The translations under genes were made by a program, and so were the position numbers. 64,000 bases of DNA from Opitutaceae bacterium. Lineage in GTDB: Bacteria; Verrucomicrobiota; Verrucomicrobiia; Opitutales; Opitutaceae. How positions within the stretch are numbered: the stretch's first letter is position 1; each line of letters starts with the position of its first letter. Positions 57,364 through 64,000 of this stretch are shown here, piece by piece. The stretch spans positions 20,364-84,363 of the forward strand of contig JANQKV010000045.1 of assembly GCA_028280945.1 (NCBI GenBank), in the 5' to 3' direction. The notes under the pieces were generated by a model, which was not told where the DNA came from, made no database searches, and saw only the letters and a program-made list of their open reading frames with translations.

Positions 57364-59286
57364 TTGTCTTCCCATTCCGAAAAGAAGCCTCTCCTGCTCT
57401 TCGCCACTTTGCTGCTTCTGGCGGCAATGCTTCTGCGCACCAGCGGTGCGTTAAGTGATACCTTTTGGGTGGATGAAGCGGAGTCCGCCATCAATGGGCT
57501 CACTATTCTGGAGCATGGCGTGCCGACGGGCGAATACCTCGGCATCCCGATTTATGAAAATACCCTGACCGAACCCTGGGACGAAAACCCGGAGTATGAG
57601 TTTCGGGACAGCAGTTACTCCGCAAAACGGGGAGTCGCCGTCTATCATGGCTGGCTGCCTTTGTATGCCATCGCCGCATCTCAAGCATTGTTTGGGCTCA
57701 GCCCCGACCGCGTCGGCGCGGAGCCTGTCCTCCAGCCTCAACACGGCATGGATTCCGTGGCTTGGCGAACGTTTGCACCACGATTTCCGGCTCTCGTTTT
57801 TTCCGCACTCACGTGTCTGATTCTCTTTCGATTGATGCAGCAAGTCGCCGGAGGAGCGGCTGGCCTCGCCGCTCTCACTTGGTTTGGACTGAGCGGCAAA
57901 ACGGTCTGGTTTGGCACCCAGTCGCGCTATTATCCGATGACCCTGTTGATGGTCACGGTCGTCGCATGGACATTTCACCGTACAGTGAAGCGCGGCGATT
58001 GGGCCTCCTTTGCGATTTTGGGTACCGCCGAGGGCCTCCTGTTCCACACCCATCAGCTGTCCGCACTTGTTTTCGCCTGCGCTGCCCTGTTTGGCCTTCC
58101 GCACCTGATGAAGCACCCGTTTTGGCTGTGGAAATGTCTTCTGGCCGCATCCATCGCAGGCGGATTGACCATTCCGTGGGCGTTGTGGACGGGGTTCTTC
58201 GATACTGCTTCCACTGTGCCAAAGGTCTTTCATCTGTTCAGCGATGCATATGACTGGGTGGCCTACGGATTCGCTCGCCCCAAAAGCCTGCTATTGATCG
58301 CCGTTGTGCTCGGTATTTCCGTGGCGGTGAAGTGGTTTCCCGAACGCGTGCCCAAGCCATGGCGGGAAGCGTTTTCGGGGCGCCTCCACTACTATATCTT
58401 TCTTATCCTTTGGATGGGACTCATCTATGCGGCGTTTCACCTGCTGGTGCCGGCGGCCAGCTACTTCGTCGATCGGCTGACTCTGATGCTCCTGATGCCG
58501 TTCATCATGCTATTGGGACTGCTTATCGGAGATGTCGCCCGACTCATGGCTCCCAAGAGACAGTCACTCCTGGCAATCGGATTGAGTGGTGTCTGCATTC
58601 TCGCTTTGCACCGACCGGCCTTGTTTTACGGGTTCGGCCTGAACGTCGAAAAACTGCCCCTCGCTCACTTGCACACCTTCCTGGAAAACGGCGAGTTTGG
58701 GGCAAATACCCGCTTCTACGCCACTCCCAGCAACCAGCTCATTTACAGCTACTACTTTGGGATGCCGATCCAAAGCACCGTTCCGGTAAGGAAGTCCTTC
58801 TTCGACGATCATCCCGGTGAAGTGATCATCATTCATAACCGGAGTTACCCGACGCATTTCAACCCCGGAATCATCTGGTCCCGGGCGCAGGAAAACGGCA
58901 AAACTCTGACTCCGGAAGAAATTCAAGGCGTCCAGAACATGCTGTGGTCGCAACTTATTGTTGAGTATGATCGAAAGCGCATGCTGCCACTTCCCGATCC
59001 TCTGCCGACACTAAATGCATTCGAGGATTCGCTACTCGATGAAGCGCGAGACTACGCCCAATACTGGGGCCAGGTAGCGCTGAAAATGGATCGCCAGAAT
59101 CCCATCTTCTTCGGAGTTGACGTGTCGGATCTGGACGAACTCTGGACGGTTTTCTTCCTGCGGTTTGCGGGATACGAGGCGAGGATCGGATCCCACCTGA
59201 ACTATTTCGACCGGATTCAGGATGCCGAAGTCACTCTTTTACCCGAGGCAAGCATCGTGACCTATCGATCTCCCGCCAGAAACTGA
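57364..59286 (+). CDS. Polytopic membrane glycosyltransferase, GT39/ArnT-like
   Basis: This is a membrane protein of about 640 residues. The start is uncertain: the frame is open from 57232, but its first 44 residues look non-coding. I use TTG 57364, just before KKPLLLFATLLLLAAMLL, the first helix. The first outer loop has DTFWVDEAESAING, the Asp-Glu signature of GT-C enzymes that use polyprenyl-phosphate sugars. About ten further helices follow, including FGTQSRYYPMTLLMVTVVAW (in parts). A C-terminal soluble region (about 470-640) ends the protein. With the GT2 gene downstream it likely makes and uses a lipid-linked sugar. GC content appears lower than in metH. Confidence 0.8.
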   Translation: MSSHSEKKPLLLFATLLLLAAMLLRTSGALSDTFWVDEAESAINGLTILEHGVPTGEYLGIPIYENTLTEPWDENPEYEFRDSSYSAKRGVAVYHGWLPLYAIAASQALFGLSPDRVGAEPVLQPQHGMDSVAWRTFAPRFPALVFSALTCLILFRLMQQVAGGAAGLAALTWFGLSGKTVWFGTQSRYYPMTLLMVTVVAWTFHRTVKRGDWASFAILGTAEGLLFHTHQLSALVFACAALFGLPHLMKHPFWLWKCLLAASIAGGLTIPWALWTGFFDTASTVPKVFHLFSDAYDWVAYGFARPKSLLLIAVVLGISVAVKWFPERVPKPWREAFSGRLHYYIFLILWMGLIYAAFHLLVPAASYFVDRLTLMLLMPFIMLLGLLIGDVARLMAPKRQSLLAIGLSGVCILALHRPALFYGFGLNVEKLPLAHLHTFLENGEFGANTRFYATPSNQLIYSYYFGMPIQSTVPVRKSFFDDHPGEVIIIHNRSYPTHFNPGIIWSRAQENGKTLTPEEIQGVQNMLWSQLIVEYDRKRMLPLPDPLPTLNAFEDSLLDEARDYAQYWGQVALKMDRQNPIFFGVDVSDLDELWTVFFLRFAGYEARIGSHLNYFDRIQDAEVTLLPEASIVTYRSPARN

Positions 59287-59360
59287 AGGCCGACAAAGAA
59301 TCGGGCGAAATACCGGGGTTTGGTATCGCAAATTGACGGCAGATTCATAAGCATTTTCCC

Positions 59361-60584
59361 ATGTCCACGGATGCTGGATTGAAGTTTGATGAGCAGCACC
59401 CGGAGCTGAGCATCGTGATGCCTTGTTTGAACGAGGTCAGGACTGTCGGGACCTGCATCAAGAAGGCACAACGCTGCATTGGTGAGATGGGCATCCACGC
59501 CGAAATCATCATCGCGGACAATGGCAGCGATGATGGCTCCGTTGAACTGGCCGAAAAGCTCGGCGCGAGGGTGGTGCATCAATCACGCAAGGGATACGGA
59601 GCCGCGCTTAAAGCCGGCATCGCCGCAGCCAAGGGTCACTACATCATCATGGGTGACTGTGATGACAGCTACGACTTCCTCGGATTGGCTCCATTCGTCG
59701 AAAAGTTACGGGAGGGATACTTCCTCGTCATGGGTAACCGGTTTGCAGGAGGCATCAAAAAAAATGCAATGCCACCCCTTCATCGCTACTTCGGTAATCC
59801 CCTGCTCACCTTTCTCGGCAGGGTCTTCTTTCGTGCCTCCAAGTTTGGGGATTTTTACTGCGGCCTTCGCGGCTTTCGAACCGAGTCGGTTCGCAGTCTT
59901 AGTCTGCATAGCGACGGCATGGAGTTCGCCCTTGAGATGGTGATCAAATTCACCATGCGAGGAGACTGGGCGACGGAGGTTCCCACTACCTTATCTCCCG
60001 ATGGACGGGACCGAGCCCCTCACTTAAAGAGCTTTCGAGACGGGTGGCGGAGTCTCCGCTTCTATCTCATCATGGCTCCGCGTTGGATGTTCGGGATCCC
60101 GGGAATCATCATGTTTTCTGTCGGCAGCATCTTATCGTTTTTGTTGTTAGTTTACCCTCCTCACCTCGGCAGAAACTATCAGGACCTTCTCATGTTGTTT
60201 ATTAGCACCACATTGATGGTCGTGGGTTACCAGTCCGCCTTGATGGGGGTTTTCGCAAAGCTACTGGCAATTGAAACGGGGCTGCATCCACCCAAGACAA
60301 TTCTCGGTTATTTCCGCGAACGCTCGGCCTTGGTTCTCTTCTCGGTTTCAGGACTTCTGATGATATTGGCCGGAATCGTTCAGGCGATTATTGTTACGAT
60401 TTACCTGATCAATACGAGCGATCTCGGTACCCCTCCGGTAAACGTCGCAGGGTGGGTGTTCGGTTCCACCCTCTGCTTACTGCTGGGTGCCCAGAATATT
60501 TTCTCCGGTTTCCTCCTCGGGGAATTTAATCTGGCGGCAGAACGAAGGGCTGAGCTTGGTTTCGAACACATGAAACCAGTCTAA
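59361..60584 (+). CDS. Glycosyltransferase family 2, polyprenyl-phosphate sugar synthase type
   Basis: This is a 407-residue protein. The N-terminal GT-A domain (about 15-235) has LSIVMPCLNEVRTVGTCI, IIIADNGSDDGSVELAEKLGARVV (in parts), GYGAALKAGI, and the metal-binding acidic motif IMGDCDDSYDF in place of the usual DADGQ. GNRFAGGIKKNAMPPLHRYFGN and GDFYCGLRGFR are typical of the DPM1/DolP-mannose-synthase-like group. Four C-terminal membrane helices (about 240-390) follow. It probably transfers a sugar to polyprenyl phosphate, for use by the GT-C enzyme upstream. Confidence 0.9.
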   Translation: MSTDAGLKFDEQHPELSIVMPCLNEVRTVGTCIKKAQRCIGEMGIHAEIIIADNGSDDGSVELAEKLGARVVHQSRKGYGAALKAGIAAAKGHYIIMGDCDDSYDFLGLAPFVEKLREGYFLVMGNRFAGGIKKNAMPPLHRYFGNPLLTFLGRVFFRASKFGDFYCGLRGFRTESVRSLSLHSDGMEFALEMVIKFTMRGDWATEVPTTLSPDGRDRAPHLKSFRDGWRSLRFYLIMAPRWMFGIPGIIMFSVGSILSFLLLVYPPHLGRNYQDLLMLFISTTLMVVGYQSALMGVFAKLLAIETGLHPPKTILGYFRERSALVLFSVSGLLMILAGIVQAIIVTIYLINTSDLGTPPVNVAGWVFGSTLCLLLGAQNIFSGFLLGEFNLAAERRAELGFEHMKPV

Positions 60585-60598
60585 CCGGCGGGAGTGAA

Positions 60599-60664
60599 CG
60601 CAGCAGCCGCGACGTGGCTGACGCCGAGAAGTGGCTCGGACCCTATTTGGACTACAGCGCCTGA
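60599..60664 (+). pseudogene. Fragment of metH C-terminus, right copy of direct repeat
   Basis: Twenty-two codons read [12 protein letters not shown] then LGPYLDYSA and TGA, identical to the end of MetH at 57122-57187 except Gly to Ser. At DNA level several third positions differ (for example TAC-CTG against TAT-TTG). There is no start codon or upstream metH sequence. The divergence suggests the fragment is another strain's metH end, not a fresh copy of the local one. Confidence 0.85.
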
Positions 60665-60669
60665 GGCGC

Positions 60670-61275
60670 CTAGCCCGGAATCCGAATCGAGCCGACGAGT
60701 TCCGGCAGGCAGTTGCGGATCGCCTGGTCGATGGAAATCGATTGTGGAAACTCGACAAACGGACGCCGGGCGTGGACTCGATCGTTGACCCAATGGGGCC
60801 CCCATCCCGCGGTATCCCGCAGAAAACTCGCACAGTGGTTTTCTCCCGTGGTGGCATCTTTGCCCAACTCCAGACAACCCGTCAGGCATACGTCCAAATA
60901 CGACTGCACGATGGGGAACGCATCGTTGGGACGATCACTTGAGACATAGGTAAACGCATGGAGCGGCTCCTCCCGGTCTGCTGGTCCCTCCTCAATATCT
61001 GTCCAGTTGAGCGGGGTCAGCTCGTAATCCTGCTCGCGGGCCGCCAATCGATCGAATTGATCGTCGTGCACCGGCATCACGGCGCCCCAACAGGTCGCTT
61101 CAGGAAAGGGCTCCAGACCCAAAAAAGTGATTCCTCCGCCTAGCTGGGGAGTATGCATGTTCCACACGCGTCGAAAACCGCGCAGGGTGGCTGGAGTCAC
61201 GTCAACCTCCCCTTGCAAAGTCGCTTCGCGGGAACGTCGGGACAGGAGAGAGCCGTAGATGAAAAGGTAGCGCAT
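60670..61275 (-). CDS. Gamma-glutamylcyclotransferase-like protein
   Basis: This is a 201-residue protein of the AIG2/GGCT fold. It begins RYLFIYGSLLSRRSREAT, the YGSL substrate-binding motif. It continues with GFRRVWNMH, FLGLEPFPEATCWGAVMPVHDDQFDRLAAREQDYELT (in parts), where the Glu of AAREQDYEL is at the catalytic-acid position. Members cleave gamma-glutamyl peptides such as glutathione fragments. It is on the opposite strand to the glycosyltransferases, with its stop six bases from the metH fragment. Confidence 0.85.
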   Translation of the reverse strand: MRYLFIYGSLLSRRSREATLQGEVDVTPATLRGFRRVWNMHTPQLGGGITFLGLEPFPEATCWGAVMPVHDDQFDRLAAREQDYELTPLNWTDIEEGPADREEPLHAFTYVSSDRPNDAFPIVQSYLDVCLTGCLELGKDATTGENHCASFLRDTAGWGPHWVNDRVHARRPFVEFPQSISIDQAIRNCLPELVGSIRIPG

Positions 61276-61299
61276 GAGAGAATTCGGCTGGGGTGCCGC

Positions 61300-61779
61300 T
61301 TACTCCTCCGCCTTTTTCTTCAGACGCAGGATTTCGTCGTTCAGATTACCGAAGCGGCGATAGAGCGTCTCGTCGCCGGATTTGGCGCGGTAGTAGGCCA
61401 CCATGAAGTCCAATTTGGACCAGTAGTGGGGCACGAGGTAGTCGAACATGTCCATCAGCACGCCCGTATCCAACAGACGATTACGGTAGGCCACGCCCAG
61501 CTCCTGGAACTGGTTCATGAACGCCAGCACGCGGTTCTTGAGCTTAGGATCATTAAGAAACTGGTCCAACTTCACCTTGTCATCGGGCTCCGCCAGCCAG
61601 GCATCGATCTGGGTGCGCAACGTGATCCCAGCCTCCGAATTGAAGCGCTCGATGTAGGCCATCGAGCGCATCACGCCAAAGTGTTTGCGGGTGGTATAGA
61701 GCCCAAACACGACCGCCAGAAACGTGATCACCAGCACCACGATTTCCAAGGCATGCAGGACAAAGCTGATGGTGTTCAT
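61300..61779 (-). CDS. Small membrane-anchored helical protein, DUF4760-like
   Basis: This is a 159-residue protein starting at ATG 61779. One N-terminal membrane helix (SFVLHALEIVVLVITFLAVVFGLY, in parts) is followed by a charged helical domain with TTRKHFGVMRSMAYIERFNSE (in parts), PKLKNRVLAFMNQFQELGVAYR and DYLVPHYWSKLDFMVAYYR. This matches the general pattern of DUF4760. Function is unknown. The frame extends upstream to 61986, but those residues look non-coding and cross the regulatory region of the XRE gene. Confidence 0.72.
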   Translation of the reverse strand: MNTISFVLHALEIVVLVITFLAVVFGLYTTRKHFGVMRSMAYIERFNSEAGITLRTQIDAWLAEPDDKVKLDQFLNDPKLKNRVLAFMNQFQELGVAYRNRLLDTGVLMDMFDYLVPHYWSKLDFMVAYYRAKSGDETLYRRFGNLNDEILRLKKKAEE

Positions 61780-61945
61780 GGGACGGGTGGCGGAAAGCGA
61801 GGAGGTGGTGAAAAGTCGATGTGGCAAACTGACTAGGCCCATCTCCGTGGCCGGAAAAGCCAATTCAAGCGATTCCTCAACTCGGACATCAATCGGTCCT
61901 CTCGCAGTGAGATTCAATCGGGAGGGTAAAAAAGACATAATAATA

Positions 61946-61988
61946 GTTTTAACTTTCATTCTAATGAATATTGTTTTAACTATCATTC
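61946..61988 (+). promoter_or_regulatory. Two direct repeats before the XRE regulator gene
   Basis: GTTTTAACTTTCATTC (61946-61961) and GTTTTAACTATCATTC (61973-61988) differ at one base and are 27 bases apart. The second ends exactly at the ATG of 61989. The surrounding 60 bases are strongly AT-rich against a GC-rich background. They are likely binding sites for the XRE protein itself or promoter elements. Confidence 0.55.
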
Positions 61989-62387
61989 ATGTCCCACCCA
62001 CTCGACGACACCTCGCAAAGATCGATCATGCCGGCTGACGGCTGGCTGCGAAACCTACGTGAGACGCGGGGTCTCACCCGCCGAGAGATTGCCGAGAAAC
62101 TGGGAGTCTCAATTCCCGCCATCCAAGACTACGAACGGAACGAGGTGGCCGGGAAAATCACCCTGGCTACGCTCCGCAAGTATGCGGAAGTCCTCGGTTG
62201 TGAGGTAGACGTGAAACTTATCCCCCGAAGCGACAGCGTCTTTCCACCTTCGCCGGCCGCGGCAAAGTCGAAAGCCCAAAAGACTCGGGCGCGACCCGGA
62301 ACATCTCGGGTGAAGTCACCCCCACCTCCGCGGGACAACACCTTTACCGACCGCATGGGGCTCTGGAGCGCAGCGGTGCGAGAATGA
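61989..62387 (+). CDS. XRE family regulator, similar to mobile mystery protein A
   Basis: This is a 132-residue protein with a helix-turn-helix (about 18-72): WLRNLRETRGLTRREIAEKL, GVSIPAIQDYERNEVAGKIT, LATLRKYAEVLGCEVDVKLI. The NEVAGKITLATLR part resembles the antitoxin-like mobile mystery protein A, which is usually followed by a Fic-domain partner; none is present here. A Pro/Lys-rich tail (about 85-120) follows. Start: ATG 61989 leaves no room for a ribosome-binding site; ATG 62028, just before WLRNL, is an alternative. Confidence 0.8.
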   Translation: MSHPLDDTSQRSIMPADGWLRNLRETRGLTRREIAEKLGVSIPAIQDYERNEVAGKITLATLRKYAEVLGCEVDVKLIPRSDSVFPPSPAAAKSKAQKTRARPGTSRVKSPPPPRDNTFTDRMGLWSAAVRE

Positions 62388-62418
62388 TCTGAGTAAATCC
62401 TGTCAAATATAAGGATTG

Positions 62419-62452
62419 ATTCGTAATACTTTTTTCCCAAAGTATTACGAAT
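62419..62452. promoter_or_regulatory. Perfect operator palindrome over the vapB start codon
   Basis: ATTCGTAATACTTT (62419-62432), spacer TTTCCC, AAAGTATTACGAAT (62439-62452): 14-bp arms without a mismatch. The right arm includes the A and T of the vapB ATG (62451). This is expected of an autoregulated toxin-antitoxin operon. There is no Shine-Dalgarno upstream of the ATG, so vapB mRNA may be leaderless. Confidence 0.8.
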
Positions 62453-62681
62453 GCGTCTCACCTCCAAAGGCCAAGTGACCATTCCTCATCGGTTGAGGAA
62501 ACGCTATGGCTTGAAACCTGAATCGGAAGTGATTGTGGAGGAGTCGGCCGAAGGGGTATTGATTAAACCGACCGCGACCGGGCGAATCGATCAGCTGAAG
62601 AAAGCGTTCCATCAAAGCAGGGGCAGTGCCGAGGTGAAATCGACCGAGGAACTCATGCGACTCACCCGAGGCGAAGACTGA
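62451..62681 (+). CDS. vapB: AbrB/SpoVT-type antitoxin (VapB)
   Basis: This is a 76-residue protein. The N-terminal swapped-hairpin AbrB domain is MRLTSKGQVTIPHRLRKRYG with LKPESEVIVEESAEGVLIKP (about 1-40). The C-terminal tail (about 45-76) is acidic and basic mixed and would wrap the toxin. It starts inside the operator palindrome and ends eight bases before vapC. It should neutralise VapC and repress the operon. Confidence 0.92.
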   Translation: MRLTSKGQVTIPHRLRKRYGLKPESEVIVEESAEGVLIKPTATGRIDQLKKAFHQSRGSAEVKSTEELMRLTRGED

Positions 62682-62689
62682 CCAATAGA

Positions 62690-63088
62690 ATGATCCTCGT
62701 TGATACCAACGTGCTGATTGACGTGTTGGCAGACGATCCGGATTGGGCGGAGTGGTCTGAGAAACAGCTGCTCCGGCTGATTGAGTCCGATGAACTGGCC
62801 ATAAATCCAATCATTTTCGCTGAACTGGCTGCTGCCTATCGCACCGAGAGTGCCTTGGAAAAGGCACTCGATCCATGGCCGTTGATCAGACTGCCCCTCC
62901 CCTACGAGGCTGGTTTTATTTGCGGGCGAGCATTCAAAGCCTACCGGAATCACGGAGGTCAAAAGCGCTCTCCGTTGCCCGATTTTTACATTGGTGCACA
63001 CGCCCAGGTCGCGAAGATTCCACTACTGACCCGAGATCACACTCGCTACGAGACGTATTTCCAGAACCTACAGCTGCTCCATCCCTGA
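62690..63088 (+). CDS. vapC: PIN-domain toxin (VapC)
   Basis: This is a 132-residue PIN nuclease with all four acidic positions: D5 (MILVDTNVLIDVL), E45 (FAELAAAY), D98 (PLPDFYIGAHA) and D116 (LLTRDHTRY). Relatives cleave RNA, often tRNA or rRNA sites. It is paired with vapB immediately upstream, and the toxin appears intact. Confidence 0.94.
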   Translation: MILVDTNVLIDVLADDPDWAEWSEKQLLRLIESDELAINPIIFAELAAAYRTESALEKALDPWPLIRLPLPYEAGFICGRAFKAYRNHGGQKRSPLPDFYIGAHAQVAKIPLLTRDHTRYETYFQNLQLLHP

Positions 63089-63107
63089 GCGGTCGAGGCG
63101 ATCCTGA

Positions 63108-63299
63108 TCAGTCCCGCTTCCGCGGCGGGAAATAGGCGGCCAGAAAAAGCCCCACCCCAATTCCCGCAAAGATGCTGCCGATGAAACCGAAGATCTGATA
63201 AGGAAAAAAGAAGATGAAGCCGACGCCGAGTCCGACGGTCAGTCCACCCGCCAGGACGGTGAGGCGGGGATCAATTTTAGGGGTAGGTTTTTCACTCAT
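63108..63299 (-). CDS. Small two-helix membrane protein (63 aa)
   Basis: This short protein has a polar start (MSEKPTPKIDPRL) and two hydrophobic helices (VLAGGLTVGLGVGFIFFF and IFGFIGSIFAGIGVGLFLAAYF), ending PPRKRD. The layout is like small AtpZ/AtpI-type proteins, but there is no conserved charge in the helices to support that. Its ATG overlaps the stop of the upstream membrane protein gene by four bases, which supports translation. Confidence 0.65.
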   Translation of the reverse strand: MSEKPTPKIDPRLTVLAGGLTVGLGVGFIFFFPYQIFGFIGSIFAGIGVGLFLAAYFPPRKRD

Positions 63300-64000
63300 G
63301 ATCGGTTGGGGGCTTGGGGTTGAGGTTCGTCACGGTAACGTTGGCGAACGGCTTTGGCGTAGAGGGAAATGGGCGCAAGGGTCAGCACGACTGCAATCAC
63401 ACAAAAGATGAGCCAGTCCCGCCCGACATCCGGATTGTAGACGGTAAGCCAGGCAATGGCGTCGTTGGCGTGGGGAGCAACGGCAAATCGGCCCGTTGCC
63501 ACATAGTTCGAGAGCGCAAAGAAACCGCCCTGGGCGGTTTCCCAAGCGGTGGCGGACAACGAGGCGAGCGCATGCATGCCGACAGACACGGCTCCCATCG
63601 CCCACCAGCCGTAACAGATCGCTCCGGCGGCAAGGATGCCCAGGCCAATCCCTCCGAAGGAAAGCACGCCGACCGACACCGCACCCACGGCACAGAATCC
63701 GACGGCCAGCCCGCCCCAGGCAAACAACAGCCCAACCGCCCGGTCGCCGATGGCCACCCACCCGAAGACGGGTTTTTGCCCTTGTTCCTGCATGCCAAAG
63801 CGCACATGCACCAGCGGCACGCCCAGGAACATCGCACGGCTCTTGTATTCGGCAACTTTGGACCCCCGCTGGAAACGCGGGTCCACAAATTGTTCGGGGT
63901 GAAGTTTGCGCTCTTCCGCCCGCAATTCGGCCTGCTTCCGCATGTGGTAAAGCAACAGCCAGCACCAGCCGACGGTGAAGCTCAGAATGAGAAACTGGTT
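63296..64000 (-). CDS. Membrane protein, 5' end outside window
   Basis: The frame is open to the last base of the window (residues before the internal start read NQFLILSFTVGWCWLLLYH), so the N-terminus is missing. The visible part has a membrane helix, a soluble basic segment (KQAELRAEERKLHPEQFVDP, FLGVPLVHVRFGM), then a very Gly/Ala-rich region with repeated helices (AVGLLFAWGGLAVGFCAVGA, VGVLSFGGIGLGILAAGAI). A final membrane helix is near residue 190. I do not know its function. It is coupled to the small membrane protein downstream. Confidence 0.75.
   Translation of the reverse strand, partial: NQFLILSFTVGWCWLLLYHMRKQAELRAEERKLHPEQFVDPRFQRGSKVAEYKSRAMFLGVPLVHVRFGMQEQGQKPVFGWVAIGDRAVGLLFAWGGLAVGFCAVGAVSVGVLSFGGIGLGILAAGAICYGWWAMGAVSVGMHALASLSATAWETAQGGFFALSNYVATGRFAVAPHANDAIAWLTVYNPDVGRDWLIFCVIAVVLTLAPISLYAKAVRQRYRDEPQPQAPNRS

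Noticed and set aside
60599..60664. Small independent gene after the GT2 gene
   Set aside because: It has no start codon and equals the end of MetH, so it is a fragment.

Overview
The window is high-GC bacterial DNA with tightly packed genes. It has sulfatase genes, a GH9 enzyme with a duplicated C-terminal module, a Gld-type ABC system with a DUF4340 partner, a LacI-type regulator and a split cobalamin-dependent methionine synthase. This mix suggests a member of the Verrucomicrobiota, most likely Opitutaceae. That is an inference from gene content; there is no rRNA or other taxonomic marker in the window. I could not run database searches, covariance models or GC plots, so family calls rest on motifs read by eye.

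Layout. 1-1586 is the end of a probable carbohydrate-active protein. 1885-7207 is a four-gene operon (ABC ATPase, permease, GldG-like protein, DUF4340 protein), followed by an AsmA-like giant (7253-10099) and a hybrid histidine kinase (10178-14137) whose leader can pair with its own Shine-Dalgarno. A LacI regulator ends at a clear terminator (15633-15659). 15690-18110 is a visibly AT-richer block of short, co-oriented, unrelated genes (methyltransferase, two VOC proteins, an orphan, a frameshifted DUF4345 gene) and looks acquired. 18315-24000 holds a secreted protein, a three-gene minus-strand operon of unknown role ending in a degenerate sulfatase, and peptide deformylase. 24090-30068 is a polysaccharide locus: a GH9 enzyme plus an N-sulfoglucosamine-type sulfatase, with an iduronate-2-sulfatase-type enzyme convergent to them. 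30139-40022 is mostly housekeeping: PIN-PhoH ATPase, OppA lipoprotein, methyltransferase, YcaQ-like glycosylase, RecQ and a thioredoxin-fold protein.

40082-53243 is the coherent centre of the window. On the minus strand a cobalamin riboswitch (about 52895-53145) precedes btuB-btuF-btuC-btuD-cobO-cobQ-cobD-cbiB-ATPase-cobU-cobT-cobS-cobC, with a second cobO after a short gap. This is B12 and corrinoid uptake plus the late steps (adenosylation, amidation, aminopropanol attachment, nucleotide-loop assembly). No early corrin-ring genes are present here. Divergent from it lie an SAH-regulator-like palindrome and methionine synthase, the B12 consumer, split into two genes. The split falls at the linker between the homocysteine and folate domains, and the spacer is a degenerate 7-bp repeat tract. 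A copy of the same heptad on the other strand lies in frame inside the second gene.

57188-60664 looks like a two-gene glycosyltransferase insertion bounded by two copies of the last 22 codons of metH. The rest (60670-64000) holds a gamma-glutamylcyclotransferase-like gene, a small membrane protein, an orphan XRE regulator, a VapBC toxin-antitoxin pair with a perfect operator over its start codon, and a membrane protein cut by the window end.
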